Below, one piece after another: positions 25,008 to 32,353 of a stretch of 48,283 bases of DNA. Under the pieces are notes generated by a model. That model saw only the letters and a program-made list of their open reading frames with translations, was not told the DNA's origin and made no database searches. Location of the stretch: assembly GCA_036557185.1 (NCBI GenBank), contig DATBHZ010000182.1:1-48283 (forward strand), written 5' to 3'. Source of the stretch: DATBHZ01 sp036557185. Its GTDB lineage: Bacteria; Actinomycetota; Acidimicrobiia; IMCC26256; JAENVU01. A program made the translations under genes and the position numbers. Positions within the stretch are counted from its first letter, which is position 1; every line of letters starts with the position of its first letter.

Positions 25008-26110
25008 CCGGGAGATCCGGGATCGACCGGGTGGACGCCTCCTGCTACACGATCCCGTTGAGCGCACCTGAGAGCGATGGGACCCTGACCTGGGACCACA
25101 CCGACGCCGTCGTCGTGGAGATCTTCTCGGACGGTGAGTCCGGGCTCGGCTACACCTTTGGGCCCAGCGCGTGCCAAGTCCTGATCGACGACATGCTGAG
25201 CAAGGAGATCGTCGGTCGCGACCCGATGAACGTGAACGGGGCTTGGGAAGCAATGGTGCGCGCAGTGCGCAACGCAGGGCGCCCCGGGATCGCCTCGATG
25301 GCAATTGCTGCGGTCGACATCGCGCTGTGGGACCTGAAGAGCAAGCTTCTGGGCGTTCCGCTCGCCGACTTGCTGGGGCGCGTACGCGACGCTGCGCCGG
25401 TCTACGGATCGGGCGGCTTCACATCTCTGAGCGACTCGGAGCTCGTGTGCCAGCTCGCGGGCTGGGCGCAGGGCGACCGGATTCCGTCCGTGAAGATGAA
25501 GATCGCGGTGGACCGAGGCAGCCGGCCGAGCGAGGACGTGCAGCGCGTCGAGCTCGTACGCGAGGCGCTCGGTGGCGAGGTCGGCCTCATGGTCGACGCC
25601 AACGGCGGCTACTCCCGCAAGCAGGCGGTTCGGGTCGGACAGTCGTTCCGAGAGCTCGGCGTGGTCTGGTTCGAGGAGCCCGTCTCCTCGGACGACCTGT
25701 CGGGCCTGAGCGAGGTGCGCCAGCTCTGCGACTGTGACGTCGCCGCCGGCGAATACGGGTACGACCTCGCGTACTTCGACCGTCTCGTCACGCACGAGGC
25801 CGTCGACGTCGTCCAAGCAGACGTCTCGCGCTGCGCGGGGATCACCGAATGGATGCGCATCGCCGCGCTGGCCGCCGGACACGGCCTCGAGATCTCGGGC
25901 CACTGCGCCCAGAGCGTCCATCTGCATCCGGCATGCGCCGTCTCGAACCTCCGGCACCTCGAGTACTTCGCAGATCACATCACCGTCGATCACCTCCTGT
26001 TCGACGGCGTGCCGTCGCCGGACCACGGGTGCCTGCGGCCGGACCTCACCCGCGCGGGGCACGGCCTGCTCCTCAAGCGGGCAGACGCGGCCAGGTATCG
26101 ACGATCATGA
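25004..26110 (+). CDS. Enolase-superfamily enzyme (mandelate racemase/MLE-like)
   Basis: 368 residues with a capping domain and a TIM barrel. Barrel residues are visible: a KxK pair in VKMKI near 165-167, the first metal-binding Asp in VDANGGY near 198, the second acid in WFEEP near 224, the third in AAGEYG near 250, and a C-terminal His in ISGHCAQ near 300. This is the mandelate racemase/sugar-acid dehydratase arrangement, able to abstract the proton next to a carboxylate. The substrate may be a hydroxy or sugar acid, given the upstream hydroxyacid dehydrogenase and downstream glycosidase. It overlaps both neighbours by four bases. Confidence 0.88.
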   Translation: MTGRSGIDRVDASCYTIPLSAPESDGTLTWDHTDAVVVEIFSDGESGLGYTFGPSACQVLIDDMLSKEIVGRDPMNVNGAWEAMVRAVRNAGRPGIASMAIAAVDIALWDLKSKLLGVPLADLLGRVRDAAPVYGSGGFTSLSDSELVCQLAGWAQGDRIPSVKMKIAVDRGSRPSEDVQRVELVREALGGEVGLMVDANGGYSRKQAVRVGQSFRELGVVWFEEPVSSDDLSGLSEVRQLCDCDVAAGEYGYDLAYFDRLVTHEAVDVVQADVSRCAGITEWMRIAALAAGHGLEISGHCAQSVHLHPACAVSNLRHLEYFADHITVDHLLFDGVPSPDHGCLRPDLTRAGHGLLLKRADAARYRRS

Positions 26111-27885
26111 CCATGGCGGAAGCCGTGTCGCCGCGAGGGCAGGACGCTCCGAGCGGGAGCACCGTCAGTCCCCACGTGCTCCGTGAATACGCCTTCCTCG
26201 CCGACGGCGAGCGCGGCGCTCTCGTCTCCCCGATCGGCGAGGTCGCTTGGCTCTGCTTCCCTGCTTGGGACTCGAAACCACTCTTCGGCGCGTTGTTGGG
26301 CGGACCCGGCAGCTACCTCATACGGCCGACGAGCAAGTACGTGTGGGGCGGCCAATACGAGGAAGGCACCCTGATCTGGCGCAACCGGTGGCTGTCGGGA
26401 GCGAGCATCATCGAATGCATCGAGACGCTCGCGTTTCCTGGTGACCGTGCCCGAGCGGTGCTCGTGCGTCGACTCGTCGCCCTGGCAGGCGATGCCGAGC
26501 TGTCCGTGTCACTCGACGTCCCGACCGCATACAGCAGAGGTCGATTCGGGTTCACCAACACAGCGCGGACCATGCGCGAGATGCAGAGCGACGGCCTGCA
26601 CCTGCGCTGGCAGACGCCCGAGTCGGTCCGCGATGCGCCGGGCAACGCATTCGAGCTCCAGCTCCGCTCGGGCGATGTCGCCGATCTCGTCCTGGAGATC
26701 TCTCTGCGCGAGCCGGACGACGCACCTCCCACAGCCGACGCCGTGCTCGACTCCACGGGCGAGGCGTGGCGCAAGGCAACCCGGTCCGCGCTCGCGGAGA
26801 GCTCGATCGCCCCGCGGGATGCACAACAAGCGATTGCGGTGTTGCGGGGGATGACGACGTCCGCGGGCTCGATGGTTGCGGCCGCGACCACTTCCCTGCC
26901 GGAGCGCGCCGAGAAAGGCCGGAACTACGACTACCGGTACGCGTGGATTCGCGACCAGTGCTACGCCGGAACCGCGGCCGCGGCGGCGGGCACTGACGAG
27001 CTGGTCGACGCTGCCGTGCGATTCGTGCACGAGCGGCTCATCGAGGACGGCCCACGACTCCGACCGGCGTATCGCGCGAATGCCGCACCCGTTCCGGCCG
27101 AGCATGCACTCGATCTGCCCGGCTATCCCGGAGCGCCGGATGTCGTGGTCGGGAACCGTGTGGGAGATCAGTTCCAACTGGACGCGTTCGGCGAAGCGCT
27201 CCAGCTCTTCGCCGCCGCGGAGCACCGCGGGAGGATGCACGCCGATGCCTGGCGCGCAGCCGAGATCGCCGTGCAGGCGATCGGCGCACGGTGGCGACTC
27301 CCGGACAACGGCATCTGGGAGCTGGAGCCACAGCACTTCACGCACAGCCGCCTTGCATGCGTCGCGGGCCTTCGTCGCCTCGCCGCAGCCCGGCCGGGCC
27401 GTCTCGCGAACGACTGGCTGGCGCTCGCCGACCGGATCGCGGCGGATGCCGCGACCACTTCGGTCCACGCGAGCGGTCGGTGGCGCCGCACACCCACGGA
27501 CGACCGCGTCGATGCGTCACTGCTGATCGCCGGCATACGCGGTGCGATGCCTCCCGACGATCCCCGCGTGCTTCTCACGAACGAAGCCATCCGATCGGAG
27601 CTGAGCCTCGAGTGCTTCACCTATCGCTTCCGCTCGCGCAGTGGGGAGCTCGGGTCCACAGAGGGCGCGTTCCTGCTGTGCGGCTTCTGGATGGCACTCG
27701 CGCTCTACCTGGCAGGAGACGAGCTCGCGGCGATGCAATGGTTCGAACGGAACCGAGCCAGCTACGGGTCGCCCGGTCTCTATTCCGAGGAATACGACGT
27801 GCACCAGCGCCAGCTGCGCGGCAACTTTCCCCAGGCATTCGTGCACGCGGTGCTCCTCGAGACCGCGACCACCTTGTCTCGCTGA
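26107..27885 (+). CDS. Glycoside hydrolase family 15 protein
   Basis: 592 residues. The N-terminal beta domain begins as in bacterial GH15 enzymes (YAFLADGERGALVSPIGEV, then WLCFPAWDS). The (alpha/alpha)6 domain has DYRYAWIRD near 275, the catalytic acid in DNGIWELE near 400, and the second catalytic glutamate in LYSEEYD near 560. GH15 members hydrolyse alpha-glucans as glucoamylases or alpha,alpha-trehalose in actinobacteria. No signal peptide is seen, so an intracellular role such as trehalose turnover after stress is likely. The ATG at 26107 overlaps the preceding stop; it is the last gene of the operon. Confidence 0.88.
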   Translation: MTMAEAVSPRGQDAPSGSTVSPHVLREYAFLADGERGALVSPIGEVAWLCFPAWDSKPLFGALLGGPGSYLIRPTSKYVWGGQYEEGTLIWRNRWLSGASIIECIETLAFPGDRARAVLVRRLVALAGDAELSVSLDVPTAYSRGRFGFTNTARTMREMQSDGLHLRWQTPESVRDAPGNAFELQLRSGDVADLVLEISLREPDDAPPTADAVLDSTGEAWRKATRSALAESSIAPRDAQQAIAVLRGMTTSAGSMVAAATTSLPERAEKGRNYDYRYAWIRDQCYAGTAAAAAGTDELVDAAVRFVHERLIEDGPRLRPAYRANAAPVPAEHALDLPGYPGAPDVVVGNRVGDQFQLDAFGEALQLFAAAEHRGRMHADAWRAAEIAVQAIGARWRLPDNGIWELEPQHFTHSRLACVAGLRRLAAARPGRLANDWLALADRIAADAATTSVHASGRWRRTPTDDRVDASLLIAGIRGAMPPDDPRVLLTNEAIRSELSLECFTYRFRSRSGELGSTEGAFLLCGFWMALALYLAGDELAAMQWFERNRASYGSPGLYSEEYDVHQRQLRGNFPQAFVHAVLLETATTLSR

Positions 27886-27896
27886 CGAGACCGTGC

Positions 27897-27921
27897 GTGT
27901 CGGTCCCCCGGTCCCGGGTAT
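27897..27921 (+). promoter_or_regulatory. GGGTAT-type promoter before the second SDR gene
   Basis: GTGT (27897-27900), a 15-base spacer, then GGGTAT (27916-27921). The -10 is the canonical stress form, the -35 is a poorer match. The ATG is only 10 bases beyond the -10, so the transcript would be nearly leaderless. Confidence 0.4.
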
Positions 27922-27931
27922 ACGCCAGAAC

Positions 27932-28933
27932 ATGACACAGACGCGTGTCGCCGTCGTGACCGGCGCGTCGGCGGGCGTCGGCCGCGCAACCGCCGTGAGC
28001 TTCGCCGAGCAGGGGTTCGACGTCGCGTTGCTCGCCCGCGGCTCGGCAGGCCTGGACGCGGCGGCGAAAGAGGTGGAGCGCGCCGGGGGTCGGCCGTTCC
28101 CGTTGCCGGTCGACGTCGCGAGCTTCGACGAGATCGATCGAGCAGCCAAAGCGGTCGAGATCGAGCTCGGACCGATCGATGTGTGGGTGAACAACGCGAT
28201 GGCCACCGCGTTCTCGCCATTCACCGAGATCTCCCCGGAAGACTTCGAGCGGGCGATCGCGGTGACCTTCCTCGGCCAGGTCTGGGGAACGAAGGCGGCT
28301 CTCGAGCTGATGCTCCCGAGAGACGAAGGCACGATCGTCAACGTCGGATCCGCTCTCGCGTTCATCGGGATCCCGCTCCAGAGCCCGTACTGTGCCGCGA
28401 AGTTCGCGTGCCGCGGATTCGCCGAGTCCGTGCGATCCGAGCTGCTCCACATCGACAGCAATGTGCGGCTGTGCGTCGTCCACCTGCCGGCCGTCAACAC
28501 ACCGCAGTTCGACTGGGCGAAGAACGAGCTCGATCGCCGCCCGATGCCCGTGCCTCCGATCTATCAACCGGAGTACATCGCAACGCGCATCACTGGTGCC
28601 GCGCTCGACGGCGAGACCGAGGTCATCATCGGCGCCTGGAACAAGATGCTGGTGGGCGTCGCGAAGCTCTCCCACGCTCTCGCCAACAACTTCGCGGCGA
28701 TCAGCGCCTGGGACGGCCAGCTGACCGGTGAGCCGTCGAGCGGCTCCGAGGAGGGCAACCTTCACACCGCCGCCGATGCCACGGCCGACTACGGCGCGCA
28801 CGGCCGCTTCGATGCATGCGCACACGGCTTCTTCGACCCGTCGTTCCTCAGAAGCCTTCCGAAGGTCGCACGCCAGTTCACGCGAGCAGCTCGCGAGACG
28901 CTGACCCCGGGGAGCCGATCCGGACACTCCTGA
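27932..28933 (+). CDS. SDR family oxidoreductase with C-terminal extension
   Basis: 333 residues. The NAD(P) motif TGASAGVGRA is at 11-20, the second motif is degenerate (VNNAMA near 88), the catalytic Ser is in NVGSALAF near 140 and the YCAAK pair near 153-157. A tail of about 90 residues after the catalytic fold (INGAWNK-like region to RSGHS) is longer than in classical SDRs, as in the group that often travels with stress and membrane proteins. The substrate is unknown. No Shine-Dalgarno is visible and the stress-type -10 is very close, in line with leaderless translation. The gene follows the GH15 gene by 46 bases. Confidence 0.87.
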   Translation: MTQTRVAVVTGASAGVGRATAVSFAEQGFDVALLARGSAGLDAAAKEVERAGGRPFPLPVDVASFDEIDRAAKAVEIELGPIDVWVNNAMATAFSPFTEISPEDFERAIAVTFLGQVWGTKAALELMLPRDEGTIVNVGSALAFIGIPLQSPYCAAKFACRGFAESVRSELLHIDSNVRLCVVHLPAVNTPQFDWAKNELDRRPMPVPPIYQPEYIATRITGAALDGETEVIIGAWNKMLVGVAKLSHALANNFAAISAWDGQLTGEPSSGSEEGNLHTAADATADYGAHGRFDACAHGFFDPSFLRSLPKVARQFTRAARETLTPGSRSGHS

Positions 28934-28950
28934 GCGCACAGGAGGAGGCC

Positions 28951-28976
28951 GTTAGGCGCCGTCGGACTCAGGGTAA
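28951..28976 (+). promoter_or_regulatory. GGGTAA-type promoter before the iron-permease-like gene
   Basis: GTTA (28951-28954), a 16-base spacer, then GGGTAA (28971-28976), the same geometry as at 20237. The ATG at 28991 lies 14 bases beyond the -10, so the leader would be about 7-8 bases with no Shine-Dalgarno. Confidence 0.45.
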
Positions 28977-28990
28977 ACACCTGATGCCGT

Positions 28991-29455
28991 ATGCCCAGGG
29001 AGAGCACCCCCACCACGGACGTCCCCGCGACCCCGCGGGCTGACGTGGAAGCTCCTCGGCGCCCTCACGCCTTCGACAGGTTCGCGAACGCCTGCTCCAA
29101 CGCGGCGGGGCGACCCTGGGCTTTCGCCGCCGCGGTCACCGTCCTCGTGGTGTGGGCGGTCAGCGGTCCGATCTTCGGCTTCTCGGACACCTGGCAGCTC
29201 ATCATCAACACGGGGACCACGATCGTCACGTTCCTGATGGTGTTCCTGATCCAGCACACGCAGAACAAGGACTCCAAGGCCGTGCAGCTCAAGCTCGACT
29301 CGCTCATTGCCGCGGCGTCGCGCGCGAGCAACCGGCTGTTGAACCTCGAGGACCTCTCCGACGCGGAGCTGGATCATCTTCACCGCCGCTATGCGCAGCT
29401 CGCCGGCGAGAGCCCGCGACTACACGACGACTCGAAGGCTCCCGAGCCCGAGTAA
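28991..29455 (+). CDS. Low-affinity iron permease family protein
   Basis: 154 residues. The sequence has the PF04120-type core: FDRFANACSNAAGRPWAF, a first helix ending in SGPIFGFSDTW, then LIINTGTTIVTFLMVFLIQ and HTQNKDSKAVQLKLD, followed by a charged C-terminal helix. Two membrane helices are expected at about 42-64 and 67-92. The name comes from a fungal iron transporter; bacterial members are short and their transport function is unproven. The gene converges on the phosphatase with seven bases between stops. It lies behind a stress-type promoter element, fitting a stress-linked membrane protein. Confidence 0.87.
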   Translation: MPRESTPTTDVPATPRADVEAPRRPHAFDRFANACSNAAGRPWAFAAAVTVLVVWAVSGPIFGFSDTWQLIINTGTTIVTFLMVFLIQHTQNKDSKAVQLKLDSLIAAASRASNRLLNLEDLSDAELDHLHRRYAQLAGESPRLHDDSKAPEPE

Positions 29456-29462
29456 CCCTTCG

Positions 29463-31262
29463 TCAGACCTGGACGGCGATCAGGAGCAGCGCGATGTCGT
29501 CGGCTTGCTCCGCTCGGAGATCGCGGAGGGAATGCTCCAGCTCGTCGCAGATGCTCTCCGGATCGTCACCGGACAGGCCCGCGACGAGCTCGCCGAACTG
29601 GTCGGTGGTCATCGGGGATTCCGGGGTGTCGGTGACGCCGTCGGTGTACAGCACCAGGAGGTCTCCTGGCTGCAGGTCGACCGTTGACTCGTGGAGGCGG
29701 GCCTCTGGAAGCAGCCCGAGTGCCGTTCCGGGTTGCCCGATGCTCTGCACACTTCCATCAGCGCGAACGACGACCGGCAGTGGGTGACCCCCGACAGCGA
29801 ACGAGAGCTGCACACCTCCCGCGACCGGCGTGAGGCGTCCGTAGATCGCTGTGCAGTAGTCGTCCGCGCTGACATCCCTGAAGGCCTCGTGCAACCAGAC
29901 CAGAGGGGTGAGCGCGCTCTGGGTGTGCCTCGCGGCGGCGCGCACGGTATGGCGCGCAAGACCAACCAGCGCCGCGGCCGGGATTCCCTTGCCGGCCACG
30001 TCGCCGACCAGGACGCCGGTCACCCCCTCGTCGACGTCGAAGACGTCGTAGAAGTCGCCGCCGATGGCACTCGCGCTGTCGGCGGGCAGATAGCGAGCGC
30101 ATACGCGGCACTTCGGCACCGGGGGCAAGGTCGCCGGGAGGAGCGATCCTTGGAGGGCCAGCGTCTTCTGTCGCTCGACCCGGAACCGGCGGTTCTGGTC
30201 GATCGCGAGCGCGATCCGGTCGGCGGCCAGCAGCAGGAGCTGGAGATCTTCGTCGTCGAAGCCGTGCGGTTCGCGATGGCCGACATGGACGACGCCGATC
30301 AGCTCGTCACCGACGAGCAGCGGTACGCCTGCCACGTGGGCGAGCCGGCGAAGGGCGGGGCTGAGGATCTCGAGGTCGGCAGTCGGCGGCTCGATGATCA
30401 GCGGCCGGCGAGTCGAGGCGATATGTCCCGCGAATCCCTCTCCCACGGGCAGCTCGTCCCTCCATTGGCTCGGATCCCCGAGACCGATCGCGCCGCCGCC
30501 GTGCAGCGCGCGGCCGTCGTCGGACGCGAGCAGGATGCGCACAGTGTCCGCGTCGACCGCCCTGCGCAGCCGGTGGATGACCTCGTCGATCAACTCGTCC
30601 GTCGGAAGAGCCAGCTGTGAGAAGTCGGTCAGGTCCTGCAGGCGACGGAGGCGCCAGACCGCCTCGTCACGTTGCTCGTAGAGGCGCGCGTTGTGGAGAT
30701 GCACAGCCGCTCGATGCGCGAGATCGGCGATGAGCTCGACATCCTCCTCGCCGAACGGCTCCCTCCCCTCCTCCCGGATCACGCTGAGTGCCCCCATGAC
30801 GTCGTTTCGGGCCGCGATCGGCACCGTCACGTACGACCCGAACCGGAGGGTGAGGGCCAGCTCGAGATGGCGTTCGTCTTGCGTGGTCTCGACGAGAAAC
30901 TCTCGGGACATGACGGCACGCCACTCCGGCTCCAGCGTCTCGACGACGCGGGCGACAGGGTGCGGTCCCCCGAGCACCGGGGGATACCGATCTCGGAGCT
31001 CGTCCACAGCCCGTTGCAGCTGCGGGTCCCGATGTGTCGCGGCCAGCCGAACGATCTCCCCTTCCTCCATGATGTCGACCAGACAGATGTCGGCGGCGTT
31101 CTCGACCATCATCTGGGCGAGCTTCTGCAGGCCTTCGCGAAAGTCGAAGCTCTCGGCGAGGAGCTCACTCGCCCGCAGCAGCACCCTGAGGAGATGTGCG
31201 AGCGGCTCGTCCGCACTCTCGGAGCGTTGCAACGCCCCTATCCGGGGACCATCCAGGACCAC
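29463..31262 (-). CDS. GAF-GAF-SpoIIE (PP2C-type) serine phosphatase
   Basis: About 599 residues from a GTG at 31262, preceded by GGAGG at six bases. Two GAF sensor domains lie at about residues 20-165 and 190-345. A short linker helix leads to a PPM/SpoIIE phosphatase domain at about 380-599 with the metal-binding motifs GGDFYDVF near 400, GDVAGKGIPAAAL near 422, YTDGVTD near 540 and a final ADDIALLL. Such RsbU-type enzymes dephosphorylate anti-sigma-factor antagonists and so release a stress sigma factor. No antagonist or anti-sigma kinase is adjacent. The open frame continues upstream through tRNA-Gly, so longer starts were rejected. It may be co-transcribed with that tRNA. Confidence 0.9.
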   Translation of the reverse strand: MVLDGPRIGALQRSESADEPLAHLLRVLLRASELLAESFDFREGLQKLAQMMVENAADICLVDIMEEGEIVRLAATHRDPQLQRAVDELRDRYPPVLGGPHPVARVVETLEPEWRAVMSREFLVETTQDERHLELALTLRFGSYVTVPIAARNDVMGALSVIREEGREPFGEEDVELIADLAHRAAVHLHNARLYEQRDEAVWRLRRLQDLTDFSQLALPTDELIDEVIHRLRRAVDADTVRILLASDDGRALHGGGAIGLGDPSQWRDELPVGEGFAGHIASTRRPLIIEPPTADLEILSPALRRLAHVAGVPLLVGDELIGVVHVGHREPHGFDDEDLQLLLLAADRIALAIDQNRRFRVERQKTLALQGSLLPATLPPVPKCRVCARYLPADSASAIGGDFYDVFDVDEGVTGVLVGDVAGKGIPAAALVGLARHTVRAAARHTQSALTPLVWLHEAFRDVSADDYCTAIYGRLTPVAGGVQLSFAVGGHPLPVVVRADGSVQSIGQPGTALGLLPEARLHESTVDLQPGDLLVLYTDGVTDTPESPMTTDQFGELVAGLSGDDPESICDELEHSLRDLRAEQADDIALLLIAVQV

Positions 31263-31312
31263 TCGTGCCCTCCGACTCCTCGATTGCCGCCACCGTAGGG
31301 CAATGAAGGATT

Positions 31313-31388
31313 TGGAGCGGACGACGGGATTCGAACCCGCGACCCTCACCTTGGCAAGGTGATGCTCTACCAGCTGAGCCACGTCCGC
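31313..31388 (-). tRNA. tRNA-Gly (GCC)
   Basis: A complete 76-base cloverleaf on the minus strand: acceptor GCGGACG/CGTCCGC, D arm GCTC/GAGC, anticodon stem CACCT/AGGTG with loop TGCCAAG-like and anticodon GCC (31353-31355), T loop TTCGAAT, encoded CCA at 31313-31315. It reads GGC, the main glycine codon of this GC-rich genome. The phosphatase gene starts 50 bases after its 3' end on the same strand. Confidence 0.93.
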
Positions 31389-31438
31389 GTGAGCCTTCGA
31401 GAATAGCAAGCCGGCCCCGAGCCGCTAGCTTGCCGGTC

Positions 31439-32335
31439 ATGCGCATCGGGATCTTCAGCAGCGACTCCACGATCGACGGCAACGTGGCCGCGGCGCGAGA
31501 GGTGGAGCAGCAGGGCTTCGCCACCTACTGGCTGTCACAGATCTTCGGTCTCGACGCGCTCACCACGCTGGCGATCATCGGGCGCGAGGTTCCGCGCATC
31601 GAGCTCGGCACCGCCGTGGTGCCCACGTACCCGCGCCATCCCATGACGATGGCCGCGCAGGCACTGACCGTGCAGGCGGCATCGGGCGGCCGGCTGGTGC
31701 TCGGGATCGGGCTCTCGCACAAGATGGTCATCGAGAACATGTTCGGATACTCGTTCGACAAGCCCGTCCGGCACATGCGCGAGTACCTGAGCGCGCTCGC
31801 GCCCCTGATCCGAGAAGGCGCCGTGCAATACACCGGCGAGACCCTGGCGGCGAACCTCTCCGTCGACGTCGCCGGCGCATTGCCCTGCCCGATCCTGGTC
31901 GCGGCGCTGGGAACGCAGATGCTCGAGCTCGCCGGGCGCGTCGCCGACGGCACGTGCACCTGGATGACCGGCCCTGCGACGCTCGCCGAGCACACGACGC
32001 CCACGATCACGAAAGCGGCCGAGGAGGCGGGCCGGCCGGCACCGCGCATCTCCGCGAGCCTCCCGGTGCGCGTGACGTCCGACGTCGACGCTGCCCGCGG
32101 GCAGGCCGCCCAGATCTTCCAGATCTACGGCATGCTCCCCTCCTACCGCGCCATGCTCGACCGGGAGGGCGCGGCCGGACCGGAAGATGTCGCGATCATC
32201 GGCGACGAGGCCACGGTGCGCGCCGCGATCCAGCGTGTTGCCGACAGCGGAGCGACCGATTTCGTCGCGGTGGAGTTCGGCGGCTCGCCCACCGAGCGCG
32301 CCGAGACGCGCGAGCTGCTGCGCTCCCTGATCTGA
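31439..32335 (+). CDS. LLM class (F420/flavin) oxidoreductase
   Basis: 298 residues of the bacterial luciferase-like TIM barrel. Visible family features are the start MRIGIF, the segment IELGTAVVPTYPRHPMTMAAQA near 60, GGRLVLGIGLSHK near 85 and PCPILVAALGTQMLELAGRVADG near 145. These match the F420-dependent subgroup of actinobacteria. The ATG at 31439 is preferred to an in-frame TTG three codons earlier. It is divergent from tRNA-Gly and converges on the FUSC-type gene. The substrate is unknown. Confidence 0.88.
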   Translation: MRIGIFSSDSTIDGNVAAAREVEQQGFATYWLSQIFGLDALTTLAIIGREVPRIELGTAVVPTYPRHPMTMAAQALTVQAASGGRLVLGIGLSHKMVIENMFGYSFDKPVRHMREYLSALAPLIREGAVQYTGETLAANLSVDVAGALPCPILVAALGTQMLELAGRVADGTCTWMTGPATLAEHTTPTITKAAEEAGRPAPRISASLPVRVTSDVDAARGQAAQIFQIYGMLPSYRAMLDREGAAGPEDVAIIGDEATVRAAIQRVADSGATDFVAVEFGGSPTERAETRELLRSLI

Positions 32336-32353
32336 CCGCGCGCCACCCCTCCC

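Noticed and set aside
31283..31304. ATTGCC...GGCAAT 6-bp inverted repeat between tRNA-Gly and the phosphatase
   Set aside because: Short, with a 10-base loop and no T-run; too weak to call a terminator.
31263..31409. N-terminal extension of the SpoIIE phosphatase through tRNA-Gly
   Set aside because: The tRNA cloverleaf is complete and a GTG with GGAGG at 31262 gives a normal start.
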